Shown here piece by piece: positions 42,078-50,817 of a DNA stretch of 51,883 nucleotides; the first letter of the stretch is position 1; the number at the start of each line of letters is the position of its first letter. The notes under the pieces were generated by a model. That model saw nothing but the letters and a program-made list of their open reading frames with translations. It did not search any database and was not told the DNA's origin. The stretch comes from Clostridiaceae bacterium (GTDB lineage Bacteria; Bacillota; Clostridia; Lachnospirales; Lachnospiraceae): positions 1-51,883 of the forward strand of contig CAJTGF010000038.1 of assembly GCA_910575585.1 (NCBI GenBank), read 5' to 3'. A program made the translations under genes and the position numbers.

Positions 42078-42722
42078 TTACCTTACTTGTGTCAGCACTC
42101 CCATATCCATCTCATACACCCTGTCACAGAGCAGGTTGATGTCCTCACGGTTATGACTGATGATAAGAATCAGCTTTCCCTCCTCCTTCAGTCCAAGCAG
42201 GAGCTTTCGTATCTCCTCCACGCCATGATTATCCAGCCCATTCATGGGTTCGTCAAGGATAATCAGACTAGGATTCTCCATGATAGCCTGTGCGATACCC
42301 AGCCGCTGGCGCATACCCAATGAGTATTTCCCTACCCATTTCTTATCATCAGGGTCAAGACCAACCATGGTGATACACTCCCTGATGCGCCCCTTTCCGA
42401 CCACATTTCGGATGGAGGCAAGATATCTCAAATTGCGAAATCCGGATTCTCTGGGCAAAAATCCCGGTGTCTCGATGATGAAGCCGGTATCCTCAATAAA
42501 TTCCACATCGCGCCCGACCTGTTTTTCTCCTACCCATATCTCGCCCTCCGTGACAGGCATAAACCCGCACAGACACTTGATCAGCACCGTCTTTCCTGAA
42601 CCGTTCCTGCCCACAATTCCATAAATCCCCTGCTTAGGTATCTCCAGATTGATATCCTTCAATATCATCTGATCGTCTATTGTCTTAGAGACATTTTTAA
42701 AAAGAATCCTTCTATCATTCAT
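42078..42722 (-). CDS. ABC transporter ATP-binding protein (second ABC operon)
   Basis: 214 residues from the ATG at 42722. Walker A is GRNGSGKTVL, the signature is YSLGMRQRLGIAQAIM, Walker B is LIILDEPMNGLD, and the switch His is in ISHNRED. At this length only the nucleotide-binding domain is present. It overlaps the stop of the upstream permease gene as ATGA, so translation is coupled. With the two permeases and lipoprotein upstream it forms a minus-strand operon. The signature lacks the LSGG form (YSLGMRQ), as is usual in lantibiotic-immunity-type transporters. Substrate unknown. Confidence 0.94.
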   Translation of the reverse strand: MNDRRILFKNVSKTIDDQMILKDINLEIPKQGIYGIVGRNGSGKTVLIKCLCGFMPVTEGEIWVGEKQVGRDVEFIEDTGFIIETPGFLPRESGFRNLRYLASIRNVVGKGRIRECITMVGLDPDDKKWVGKYSLGMRQRLGIAQAIMENPSLIILDEPMNGLDNHGVEEIRKLLLGLKEEGKLILIISHNREDINLLCDRVYEMDMGVLTQVR

Positions 42723-43564
42723 TTTTTCAGTCCCCATTTCTTTACTTTTTTTGTTCCCTGTCCCAAGCATATTACAATAAAAAACGTGATTGTCACCGCA
42801 AAGAACACCACCGCATATTTCAAAGATACGCCATAGGATAAGTTGTTCCCTGACATCACCTTCAATTGTGCCAACGTCACCGGTGAGAAAAGATATGCCT
42901 TGGGTGTCCATGAATTGTAGATCATCACATCCAAAAATACAAAGAATGATGCCACCAATATCCCTGTCATCTTTTTTGTGATATAGTTGAACAAATAGAC
43001 CACCACCCCCATCCAAGAGACACACGCCCACTCAAGCAGGAAGCTGATTGCAGTCGCCTCCATCGGCGAAAATACACCGACAATATAAGCAAACACCGTA
43101 AACGGGACATCATACGGATTCCCTGCGTTTGTCCTTGCCAATGTCCCCCAGATGATTCCCCAATCGCCGCTAAACTTGGTTCGTGAAAGCAGGCTGATAA
43201 CACTCAATACCCATATTAACCCCACAAACAAAAACGAAGATGCCAAAATATACAGTACATTACCCAACTGCCAGGAAAGGCTCCCGGAACGCTGAACGAT
43301 ATAGTAATGAGCCTTCCCCTCAAAGGGTGCTGTGCTAAACAGGAAGACTGCACTCACCATAAAAACCATCTGACAAATGTAATCATTCATCAGATGTGGA
43401 AAAGCCCACGGACTCACTTTTTCACCAACCGCCTGTGCCAGATTAGCCACCGGTTCCAGATAGGAATAGATAAATACAGCAAGAATCATGAACAGGATCA
43501 GCACCCTGACTTGCACCAATTCCTGCTTTAGCTGAAAACAAAAAACTCGAAGGCCCTTACTCAT
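42719..43564 (-). CDS. ABC transporter permease (second ABC operon)
   Basis: 281 residues with about six membrane segments: near 22-38, 70-85, 108-125, 155-180, 195-212 and 255-272. The first loop after segment 1 is extracellular and short. It lacks a conserved family motif that I can name, as usual for ABC-2 permeases. Its start overlaps the previous permease gene, and its stop overlaps the ATPase gene. The two permeases probably form a heterodimer. Confidence 0.85.
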   Translation of the reverse strand: MSKGLRVFCFQLKQELVQVRVLILFMILAVFIYSYLEPVANLAQAVGEKVSPWAFPHLMNDYICQMVFMVSAVFLFSTAPFEGKAHYYIVQRSGSLSWQLGNVLYILASSFLFVGLIWVLSVISLLSRTKFSGDWGIIWGTLARTNAGNPYDVPFTVFAYIVGVFSPMEATAISFLLEWACVSWMGVVVYLFNYITKKMTGILVASFFVFLDVMIYNSWTPKAYLFSPVTLAQLKVMSGNNLSYGVSLKYAVVFFAVTITFFIVICLGQGTKKVKKWGLKK

Positions 43565-44366
43565 TCTCCACCCTCCTTTTCAGCTTCTGGTAAAACAGAA
43601 TACCAAATCCCACAGTCAGTCCCAGCACCACCAACGCAGAACACAAAATGGTGAGCTGATCTGTACCAGCGGAACTTCTACCCTGCAGCCATAAATCCAA
43701 CCGAAGTCTGACAGGAATTTTCAAAACCAAATAAGCCCGACCTATCAAAAAGGATAGAATCAAAGGAGACGCCGCCGTCACATAGATATTCGGGAAATAT
43801 GACGATACCAGCAAAGCTGCCGTTGCCCATAACCCTCCGGTCAAAAACAAAAGGAAGATAACCGCTGTAAAATAGCAGGCAGCGTTACCTTGCAGCAAAA
43901 ATTCATAATAAGGAAAGGCTTCTGTCTCCAGCAATCTGGCTCGATTGAACAGCTGAACAAAAGAATTTGCCAGGAGAATAAAAGTAATCCCGCCTGCCGA
44001 TACCGAAAGAGCTCCCGATAGGAATGTCGTAAGCACCTTGGACATACAGTATTTCTTCTTTCCTGCTTTCATAAGCAGCACCCTCAGCATATTCGTATTG
44101 TATTCCTCGCAAAAACTTACCGCATAGGGAAGCGCCGCCAGCATCGGAACCACATAGATACCATAAAAGCCTCCAAATATAAAAGAATTACACCAATAAT
44201 AGTATACATCCATAGTCTCAGGAGATGTCCACATAAATGGTATCTGGTTCCAGGTATCCAGACAGATGCACAACACCACGCCGACCGGTACAAGGAGAAA
44301 TCTCACCGTCAGACTCCTCTTAAATTCAGCACCAAACAGACGGGGCAATGCCCTTTTATTCTCCAT
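43557..44366 (-). CDS. ABC transporter permease (second ABC operon)
   Basis: 269 residues from the ATG at 44366; a GTG at 44381 would add five residues but has no better ribosome site. Six hydrophobic segments are visible, for instance FLLVPVGVVLCICLDTW and IYVVPMLAALPYAVSF, with a cytoplasmic loop CEEYNTNMLRVLLMKAGKKK that resembles the coupling region of ABC-2 permeases. It ends LKRRVENE and overlaps the next permease by eight bases. Its start overlaps the end of the lipoprotein gene. Confidence 0.85.
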   Translation of the reverse strand: MENKRALPRLFGAEFKRSLTVRFLLVPVGVVLCICLDTWNQIPFMWTSPETMDVYYYWCNSFIFGGFYGIYVVPMLAALPYAVSFCEEYNTNMLRVLLMKAGKKKYCMSKVLTTFLSGALSVSAGGITFILLANSFVQLFNRARLLETEAFPYYEFLLQGNAACYFTAVIFLLFLTGGLWATAALLVSSYFPNIYVTAASPLILSFLIGRAYLVLKIPVRLRLDLWLQGRSSAGTDQLTILCSALVVLGLTVGFGILFYQKLKRRVENE

Positions 44367-45519
44367 AGGATAGATTACCACCCGTTATCGCATTGATCCG
44401 CTCCGCACTGCTGTTTCCCGAAGGCGAATCTATCTGCACACACCAATAAGGCACCAGCTTATACTGTTCCTTCTCTTCCCAGTCCGGTACAACGACATAT
44501 TCCAGCCATATCCGGGAGATTGTAACCTGCGAGCTCAATATGGTATTCACATAAATTTCCTTTACCGCTTCCAGTGCTGCCTCCGCTGAGATAATCGTCT
44601 GCGTCTCTGCTTCCGGGCTGGCGTCAAAAATTCCACCCCTGCTGGCTATATAGCGAATCCCATCCTTATCAAGCAACATAGTGATTCGGGTTTCAGCCGT
44701 CCAAAAGGTTTCCACTGCCATGGATATGCCCGGCTCATTGATGCCGCTGTAGATTGGCAGACCATCCTTTCTAAGTTCATACTCCATATAATATATCTCA
44801 TCTGCGTCTGACCAGTCATCGACTGTAGTTTCTTTCCTTGTCTGTGCATCTTCCTGATATTTCTGAGTCTGCCTATACTTCTCCTCCAACTCTGTTAGTA
44901 TTTCCTTATTCAGAGAATAAGCAACAAGAACCTCCGAATACTGTCCGGTCAGCTCCTTAATTTTTTCTTTCCCCATCTGAACGGCTTTTTCTGCGTCCAG
45001 AAAGGATAAATCCTGTATTTCTTCCTTCTGGAAAGAACAACTGCCAGCATTATAATATGCGGATTCCACCAAATATACGATGTGGTCGTCCCTTTCCTCA
45101 TCCTTCGCATATGTAAAATTACCATAGGGATTCGTACTAAAGTATCCACCCTCTTTTGTTTTTGCAGAATATGCACCAACCCATTCTGGGTGAGCCGTTA
45201 CAACGGCTTCCGCCCCTCCGAAAAAAACATCTAAATCTTCTCTCGGAAACGCTTGCTTTGTCAGCGCATACACGCTATATACCTGGTCTTTTGGCAAAAC
45301 TACCTCCGCATCAATTACCAACTTATCGGACAACTTCTCACTGATATGATTTGTTCCAGATTCCACCCCTCCTACACTCCCCTGCATCGCCTCTGTGCTG
45401 CTTCCTGCCGGTGTACTCTCCGAAGGTCCCGCTGCTGTACCAGAGCAGCCAGTCAGCAGAATACCGGTAGACATAAGCACGGACAACGCAAACATCTTTT
45501 TTGAAACGCTCTTTTTCAT
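44356..45519 (-). CDS. lipoprotein of the second ABC operon
   Basis: 387 residues from the ATG at 45519 (GAGGAGATATT upstream). The signal MKKSVSKKMFALSVLMSTGI leads to lipobox LTGC. A Ser/Thr-rich linker follows, then a large domain of alternating strands and helices (YSVYALTKQAFPREDLDVFF, SDKLVIDAEVVLPK), and a C-terminal part with PYWCVQIDSPSGN. It is anchored outside, encoded first in the operon of two permeases and an ATPase. A 121-bp piece recurs as debris at 7661-7781. No named family is certain. Confidence 0.85.
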   Translation of the reverse strand: MKKSVSKKMFALSVLMSTGILLTGCSGTAAGPSESTPAGSSTEAMQGSVGGVESGTNHISEKLSDKLVIDAEVVLPKDQVYSVYALTKQAFPREDLDVFFGGAEAVVTAHPEWVGAYSAKTKEGGYFSTNPYGNFTYAKDEERDDHIVYLVESAYYNAGSCSFQKEEIQDLSFLDAEKAVQMGKEKIKELTGQYSEVLVAYSLNKEILTELEEKYRQTQKYQEDAQTRKETTVDDWSDADEIYYMEYELRKDGLPIYSGINEPGISMAVETFWTAETRITMLLDKDGIRYIASRGGIFDASPEAETQTIISAEAALEAVKEIYVNTILSSQVTISRIWLEYVVVPDWEEKEQYKLVPYWCVQIDSPSGNSSAERINAITGGNLSYGE

Positions 45520-45642
45520 AATATCTCCTCTTTCCATCAAATTGGTAGTGTCAAAATCAATACCCCAAATCGCCTCATCCTCTGTACAATAAAAGATTCA
45601 GCTTCTCGATACCTTTACCCCATACCTCTTAATGACCAGTTA

Positions 45643-45707
45643 TTATGCTTCACAAATCTCTGTCACTCCTATTAATTTCAGACTTGACAAGGATTTGTGA
45701 AACATAA
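45643..45707. promoter_or_regulatory. long inverted repeat with a 19-bp-spaced promoter
   Basis: TTATGCTTCACAAATC (45643-45658) and GATTTGTGAAACATAA (45692-45707) pair at 15 of 16 positions around a 33-base centre. On the plus strand TTGACA (45684-45689) and TATAAT are 19 bases apart, as in promoters activated by DNA-twisting MerR-type regulators. The dyad lies about 125 bases upstream of the lipoprotein gene on the other strand. No plus-strand gene follows that I trust. It could be an operator for the ABC operon. Confidence 0.45.
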
Positions 45708-45777
45708 ATATAATGGTCTCTAAGAGACAGAAAAAAGACGATTTTTTTCATAAATCGTTTGACACTACCATAAAATT

Positions 45778-45826
45778 CCGTGAAAGATATCACCAAATAA
45801 ACGCTACTCGGCAATATCTTTCACGG
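45778..45826 (-). terminator. hairpin between the secreted-protein gene and the ABC operon
   Basis: CCGTGAAAGATAT and ATATCTTTCACGG form a perfect 13-bp stem around 23 bases. A T-rich tail follows on the plus strand (ATGTTTTTATAC) and an AATTTTAT tail on the minus strand, so it can act both ways. It lies 23 bases behind the stop at 45849. Confidence 0.75.
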
Positions 45827-45848
45827 ATGTTTTTATACTATCTGTTTT

Positions 45849-46268
45849 TTATGGTGCAAATCTACCTGAAATATTCAGATATGCACTACTGGTACTATTA
45901 CTGTCCTTTTTCGCAACCATATGCATAACGTCATCTTTGTAAACAGTACTGCTATATCCAATAGGATATGCAGAAACATAATTAGAAAATGTGTCGTATG
46001 TATCTACTGTGTCATTGTAATTTCTGTGCATTTTACAGCCGAAAATGTTGGTCGAAGACATATTGTTCGTCTTGCCTGTTCTTGAATTTACTCTATCCAG
46101 TGAGATCTACCATTTCTGAGCATTGTCCGACTTTTCATAACTTCCGGTCTGCTGATTGTTCAAATTCTTAAACTCAAAGTCAAAGTCATGATTGGCAGCA
46201 AAAGCCGTCATGGAGAACATCATAGCACATGCACATATCATTCCTAACATTTTTTTAATTTGCTTCAT
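45849..46268 (-). pseudogene. DUF2712-like secreted protein gene interrupted by an amber codon
   Basis: The ATG at 46268 follows GGAGGG. A signal peptide (MKQIKKMLGMICACAMMFSM, then TAFA) leads into NHDFDFEFKNLNN and SDNAQKW, where a TAG interrupts (46107-46109). The frame continues without a shift: ISLDRVNSRTGKTNNM, FGCKMHRNYNDTVDTY and SSAYLNISGRFAP before the real stop. The whole would be 139 residues, right for DUF2712 proteins, which are small secreted proteins often beside ABC/lipoprotein operons. The codon may have been TAT or TAC. Readthrough is possible but no evidence is seen. Confidence 0.75.
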
Positions 46269-46772
46269 AAAATTTTCCCTCCATTTGATCATCAATACTT
46301 TTTCTGTTCTATGAAATCAATGACAATTCCCATTATCTGTATTTCTGTCATAATTTCAACCCTTTTTGCGCGAAACGACATTTTTCACCTTTGTTTGGTC
46401 ATTTTACTCCATTTTTTATCAGCTTTTCAAATATGCAAGGTATTTGCAATACTGCCGATAACATAATGCCAATTGCTGTACAGAGCGAATATATATGCAA
46501 GTTACACCAAAAGAATACTGCATCTATATAATTGATTCGCAATAGCTGTAACAAAAACGAAGATTTTCCAAAAAACTGCATAGAAATAAAGCCAGACTGC
46601 AACTGGTCAGGGAAAGCAACTGGCCGTAGGGTCTACTCTGCTTTTGCTATAAGTACCGGATAGTCTTTATGGTACAGTTCAAGAAGAACGCCCATGATCT
46701 TCCTGCTTCATTAAAGATATTGAATAAAAAAGGGAACAAACCCCGAAATAGGGTCTATTCCCAAACATCAAA
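46269..46772. other. interval without an intact gene
   Basis: Only short remnants occur: a hydrophobic minus-strand frame at 46399-46602 (LSAVLQIPCIFEKLIKN, no start) and a frame ending at 46633 that reads KIMGVLLELYHKDYPVLIAK. They look like C-terminal ends of lost genes. No RNA gene or promoter is recognised apart from the ribosome site of the secreted-protein gene. Confidence 0.4.
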
Positions 46773-46799
46773 CAAGGGAAAGCATTTTGCTTTCCCTTG
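46773..46799 (-). terminator. hairpin downstream of the recombinase region
   Basis: CAAGGGAAAGC and GCTTTCCCTTG form a perfect 11-bp stem with a short loop. On the minus strand a T-rich stretch follows (TTTGATGTTTGGG). It may end transcripts from the remnant and the recombinase gene. Confidence 0.6.
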
Positions 46800-46805
46800 C
46801 AGAAC

Positions 46806-46990
46806 TTATATATAGACTTTTACCACAATATCCTTAAATCTGTTAGCCTTCGTGTACTCTGGACGTTCAGGCATAAATGCTCTTACATCCTCTCTCGACA
46901 CCGTTAAGGTACAGAAGTAAATATATGGTTGTCTAATTCCTCTAGTTGTTAATAGCCGCCTGCGTAGCAGTGGTACGCGGGTGCGTCATT
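46806..46990 (-). pseudogene. C-terminal remnant downstream of the recombinase
   Basis: The frame without a start reads RGIRQPYIYFCTLTVSREDV, then FMPERPEYTKANRFKDIVVK and ends VYI. It looks like real protein. It lies about 110 bases behind the large serine recombinase gene in the same direction. The family is not recognised. It is probably what remains of a cargo gene of the recombinase's element. Confidence 0.4.
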
Positions 46991-47101
46991 CAACAAATTT
47001 TTACAATTTATAGTTTATAAAAAAATAAAGCTTAATGTAGCTACTTCTAACTTCCAATTTTGCACCACTATGGCAAAAACAGAAGAACTTCTCATTATAC
47101 C

Positions 47102-48985
47102 CTATAAGTCAGCATAAATCCGTATGGTAACTGGCTCTTGGAAATGTACTCGCTTTACCTTTCGCCTTACTTTATTAGCATACTCCTTCGCCTGGTCATA
47201 GTCAATAGTAAACTCAGCAATAAGTGAAGAATTTGAGTTGTCCAGAAATCTCTTAGCCGGATGAACAAAAGGATTAAACTCGTCATCAGGTATAACTGGC
47301 CTATTGACTTCAATATCTGGATTAACCCTTATGTTATACTCAAATACGCCATTTGCACAAGCTTTAATACTGTTAACATAAGTTTCTATCAAAATATCTG
47401 GAACCTTAACACTCTTCATTCCTACCTTGGGAAACTCCAATGCTTTGTCAACAAAACTCTTTACCGAAGCAATGGTCTTCTGTTTCTGTTCATCATTAAA
47501 CTGCATAGCCTCTAAATTCTTCTTTAGGACAGCCTTCTTTGCCAACTCAGTATCATTATTACCTTTCCTGGCTTTGTATACCTCCTTGTCAATAATACCT
47601 TCTTCCAAAAGATTAAGCAGGTTTTCATTTCTAGCGTTTAATTGCTCAATCTCCTTATCCAATTTCATAATATCCCCGACAGAATATCCGGAGTCTGTAA
47701 TACCTACAAAAGACCTCTCAATAATACTCATCAACTTTACCTTTACAAAAGGAATATTACACTCCAGATAATTAAATACTTTCCAGGTAAACAAATCCAA
47801 CTTCCAATCTCGTATACCAACAACAGAACAATTATCGTTTAAAATATGACTTCTCTCCAATCTAATGCTCTGACTCCCATCTTCAATAACTTGATAGCAA
47901 TAATAAGTAGCTGTATTATTTTTTGTTTCTACATCCTTTCTGAGTCTTCTGCCACAGCCACAACGAGTCTTACGACAATAGATATCCTTATTTTCAACCT
48001 TTCCATTTATCCCATTCTTATTGCCTGGTTTAAAATCATGATTTACCCTGCTGTCAATTGATCTCTGAACCGCATACCACAAATCTGGCTCAATAATTTT
48101 AGGATATTCCATTTTTTTACTAATACGCTGTTCTTTAGGAACTTTGACCCGCTCATGAGTAAGTGGATCTTCTGTCACACTTTGAAAATGTTCCAACTCG
48201 CCCATATAAGTACGCCTTCGCAGGATACGCTCAATGGTAGACTCATACCATTTTTCACTCCCACACGAAGTCTTATAACCTTTATCTTCAAGATAATGTC
48301 GTATCTTTTTCATTCCTATGCCCTTTAATGCCATTTCATATATCTCACGTACAATTTGAGCCTGCTCCTCATTAATTACGTATGTTGTATCCGCTGACTT
48401 ATCGCCTTTTACAAGGTTATATCCCAAAATATTACCATTTCCCATTAGAACGCCATTTTCTCTAGCAATAGCTTGGCCTGAGAAAACGCGTTCTGAAATT
48501 TTTCTGGATTCCTGTTCTGCATATTGTGCCATTATCGTTAGCTTAAAATAATCCTCTTCATTACGACTCCATATACCATCATTCACGAAATATACCTCAA
48601 CATCATATTCTAACAGCTTATCCACAAGGTTTAATGTTAGTTTTGCATTTCTCATAAATCTGCATACTTCACGAACAATAATAAGATCATATACCCCACT
48701 TTTAGCTTTATTAATCATCTCAGAAAACTGTGGTCTATTTTCAAATAAAGTACCCGATATCCCCTCGTCCACAAATAAATCTTTATCAGTATTAAATATC
48801 CAATCCTTATGGTCTTGTGCAAGTTCTATCGCCCACTGTTTCTGATTACTAAGAGCATTTATCTGCATCTCATGTTGGGTACTAACACGGACATAAATTG
48901 CAACTCGCTTCTTTCCAATTTTTACCTTCCGTTTAGAAGATACATTTCTCGCATCATGTTTATTCAGATACTGTGGATTTATCAT
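47102..48985 (-). CDS. large serine recombinase
   Basis: 627 residues from the ATG at 48985 (GAAGGGAGATTCC upstream); an earlier start adds 16 residues without a better site. The resolvase domain has the nucleophile Ser35 in YVRVSTQHEM and the helix with MAQYAEQESRKISERV. A recombinase domain follows (GYNLVKGDKSADTTYVINEE, RRRTYMGELEHFQ), then a zinc-ribbon (CRKTRCGCGRRLRK), and a coiled-coil insertion near 450-490. The protein is AT-rich and Lys/Asn-rich. Such enzymes integrate phages and mobilise ICE-like elements; no attachment sites can be assigned within the window. It overlaps a small upstream gene. Confidence 0.93.
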   Translation of the reverse strand: MINPQYLNKHDARNVSSKRKVKIGKKRVAIYVRVSTQHEMQINALSNQKQWAIELAQDHKDWIFNTDKDLFVDEGISGTLFENRPQFSEMINKAKSGVYDLIIVREVCRFMRNAKLTLNLVDKLLEYDVEVYFVNDGIWSRNEEDYFKLTIMAQYAEQESRKISERVFSGQAIARENGVLMGNGNILGYNLVKGDKSADTTYVINEEQAQIVREIYEMALKGIGMKKIRHYLEDKGYKTSCGSEKWYESTIERILRRRTYMGELEHFQSVTEDPLTHERVKVPKEQRISKKMEYPKIIEPDLWYAVQRSIDSRVNHDFKPGNKNGINGKVENKDIYCRKTRCGCGRRLRKDVETKNNTATYYCYQVIEDGSQSIRLERSHILNDNCSVVGIRDWKLDLFTWKVFNYLECNIPFVKVKLMSIIERSFVGITDSGYSVGDIMKLDKEIEQLNARNENLLNLLEEGIIDKEVYKARKGNNDTELAKKAVLKKNLEAMQFNDEQKQKTIASVKSFVDKALEFPKVGMKSVKVPDILIETYVNSIKACANGVFEYNIRVNPDIEVNRPVIPDDEFNPFVHPAKRFLDNSNSSLIAEFTIDYDQAKEYANKVRRKVKRVHFQEPVTIRIYADL

Positions 48986-49133
48986 ATGGAATCTCCCTTC
49001 TTGCATTTTGATATGTAGCAAAATTAATAACATTATTTTTCAATAAGCTTTCTAACAAACTTGATAATAATAACTCTGGTCTTAAAACTTGCTGTTCTTG
49101 CACATCTTGAATGAAACCATCTTCTGCTCTCAT
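48960..49133 (-). CDS. small protein upstream of the recombinase (57 aa), SHOCT-like
   Basis: The ATG at 49133 has GGAGG eight bases upstream. It reads MRAEDGFIQDVQEQQVLRPE followed by LLLSSLLESLLKNNVINFAT and ends DKSTVSE. The pattern of a short helix, then L..L...GxIxxxEY-like residues (LLKNNVINFATYQNARREI) resembles SHOCT modules. The end overlaps the recombinase start by 26 bases, implying coupled expression. It may be a partner such as a directionality factor; this is position-based inference. Confidence 0.6.
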   Translation of the reverse strand: MRAEDGFIQDVQEQQVLRPELLLSSLLESLLKNNVINFATYQNARREIPYDKSTVSE

Positions 49134-49454
49134 CACAGTACCTCCAAAAATTTGATACTGTGAATTTCCAAGCTGAATCATAAGCTTAATGAAGAAAATA
49201 TATCTCCAATAAGGCTGAATCAATCGTTTTTCCACTCTGTTTCAACAGCTATTGCCACTCTCTTGCTTTTGTGTCCGTGATGTTAACTCTTGTTACAAAC
49301 TAAGTCAAGTCAATTATTAAGCAGATTTACCAGACTCCTATCTTTTGCAAAGAAGTTAGAAAAACATATATAATTAAGGAAACCACTCACTAAAGTGCAT
49401 AACCACTATTTCTTTCACAGTACCCCACTTTGTCACTACCGGATAGGTGTCTTT

Positions 49455-50027
49455 TTAGTTTTCCCCAGCCTCATACCCCCTGACCCTGCGGTAAAACGTG
49501 GACGGCTTCAGCCCCAACTCCTGCATTGCCTCCACTCCCTTACACTTTCCAGACTTCCACCTGGCATAAACTTCCACAAACTTTCCCTCATTCACTTCTA
49601 TGGGCTTACGCCCTTTGTATTTCCCATTCTGTCTGGCAATCTCGATCCCCTCTCGCTGGCGGTCAAGGAGATATTCACGCTCTAACTGCGCCATTGCCCC
49701 AAATACCGTCAGCATGAATTTTCCCGCCGGGGTCTTTGTGTCAATGGATTCCTTCCTGGAAATAAACGCTACCCCTTTTTCCTCCAGCCGTTCCACGATC
49801 TCCAGCAAATCCCTGGTATTCCTGGCAATGCGGGAGATGGATTCCACCACGACCTCATCCCCCTCCCGCACGAACTGGAGCATAGCTTCAAGCTGCTCCC
49901 TCCCGCACTGTGTCTTAGCCGTGATTTTTTCCATAAAAATTTTTTCTACCCCAAGTTCCTCCATCATCACTTCCTGACGGGCTGTGTTCTGTTCCTCCGT
50001 GGATACCCTGATATAGCCAACCTTCAT
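49455..50027 (-). CDS. Tn3-type resolvase/invertase (small serine recombinase)
   Basis: 190 residues. The catalytic Ser9 is in YIRVSTEEQN. The Arg pair is in ESISRIARNTRDLLEI, and the E helix contains GKFMLTVFGAMAQLEREYLL. The C-terminal helix-turn-helix is ARWKSGKCKGVEAMQELGLK, then STFYRRVR. Length and order match site-specific resolvases. The ATG follows GGAAAGGAG. No res site with three subsites was identified. It lies between the large recombinase region and a degenerate relative at 50347, on the same strand. Confidence 0.94.
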   Translation of the reverse strand: MKVGYIRVSTEEQNTARQEVMMEELGVEKIFMEKITAKTQCGREQLEAMLQFVREGDEVVVESISRIARNTRDLLEIVERLEEKGVAFISRKESIDTKTPAGKFMLTVFGAMAQLEREYLLDRQREGIEIARQNGKYKGRKPIEVNEGKFVEVYARWKSGKCKGVEAMQELGLKPSTFYRRVRGYEAGEN

Positions 50028-50181
50028 CTGTACTCCTTTCCGGCAAAGCCCACGCCCTGCCCTAAGCCATTTACCGCCACACCCAGGTTAGGGGCAGATG
50101 GCACTGTGCCAATAGACCCTGGTTTTTCCTTGGCATATGCCAGAAAGCCGAAACCCACCCCAGCGGCACACAAACCAGCAG

Positions 50182-50220
50182 AAAAAAACCGTGCCAGTGG
50201 GGGATACCCCAGTGACACGG
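50182..50220 (-). terminator. terminator between the resolvase-like gene and the resolvase gene
   Basis: CCGTGCCAGTGGGG (50189-50202) pairs with CCCCAGTGACACGG (50207-50220) at 12 of 14 positions; on the minus strand the stem leads into GGTTTTTTTCTG. It ends the transcript of the gene at 50347-50817. The GC-rich interval 50028-50346 contains no gene that I trust. Confidence 0.75.
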
Positions 50221-50346
50221 AACGTGGCCACCCGTGCGGCCTTGTGTGCGCCCGAAAGCACAGCGCCCGCCCAAGTATACCCTGGCAGCGGCAAAACGCC
50301 AGTCCGGGGCAGTGTGGACGCTGTGGGGGCTTTCAGAAAGCGGGAA

Positions 50347-50817
50347 TCAGTTCCCCTTCTTCTTGATCCCGTTATTCTCAAACACCAGCACGATATTTGC
50401 CATAAACTCCCAGCGGATTTTGTTGGACAGCATTGTCTTGGACTTCAGATCCAGCCTGCTGGACTGCACCCATTTGATAAACTCCTCTTCACGTGTGGCG
50501 AAATCCCGCAGCGTCTCCCTGGTTGGGAGCGGCATGGGCTTTATTGCGGAAAAGCTGAGGTAACGCTCATTCCCTGACTGGAATTCAATCCCATTGCCTG
50601 CCAGGTACTGCAGCTTACAAAACAAGTCATATGCGCCGCAGGCAAAGGACTTCACGCTGGGGACACAAAGACTGTCCCCGGCAGACATCCTGCTGACCAC
50701 GTCACTCATCCGCCCTACCCCCACGATATTCTGTTCTGGAACCCCCATCTTCCTTACTACGTGAACCTCCCCGTCATGATAGACAATGCCAAACTTCGCA
50801 TTCCTGCCTTTCGCCAT
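50347..50817 (-). CDS. resolvase-like protein lacking catalytic residues
   Basis: 156 residues behind GGAGGATGG. The stretch MSAGDSLCVPSVKSFACGAY followed by DLFCKLQYLAGNGIEFQS aligns by pattern with REGDEVVVESISRIARNTRD, LLEIVERLEEKGVAFIS of the neighbouring resolvase. The N-terminal VRVST with the nucleophile is absent (the protein starts AKGRNAKFGIVYHDGEVHVV), and both catalytic Arg positions in SxxR..R are replaced. I infer an inactive member of the serine recombinase fold. It may bind DNA or modulate the active enzyme next to it. This is a comparison by eye. Confidence 0.6.
   Translation of the reverse strand: MAKGRNAKFGIVYHDGEVHVVRKMGVPEQNIVGVGRMSDVVSRMSAGDSLCVPSVKSFACGAYDLFCKLQYLAGNGIEFQSGNERYLSFSAIKPMPLPTRETLRDFATREEEFIKWVQSSRLDLKSKTMLSNKIRWEFMANIVLVFENNGIKKKGN

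Noticed and set aside
45713-45928. 71-codon plus-strand frame downstream of the 19-bp-spaced promoter
   Set aside because: It runs through the terminator hairpin and into the antisense of the secreted-protein gene, with no ribosome site before its ATG.
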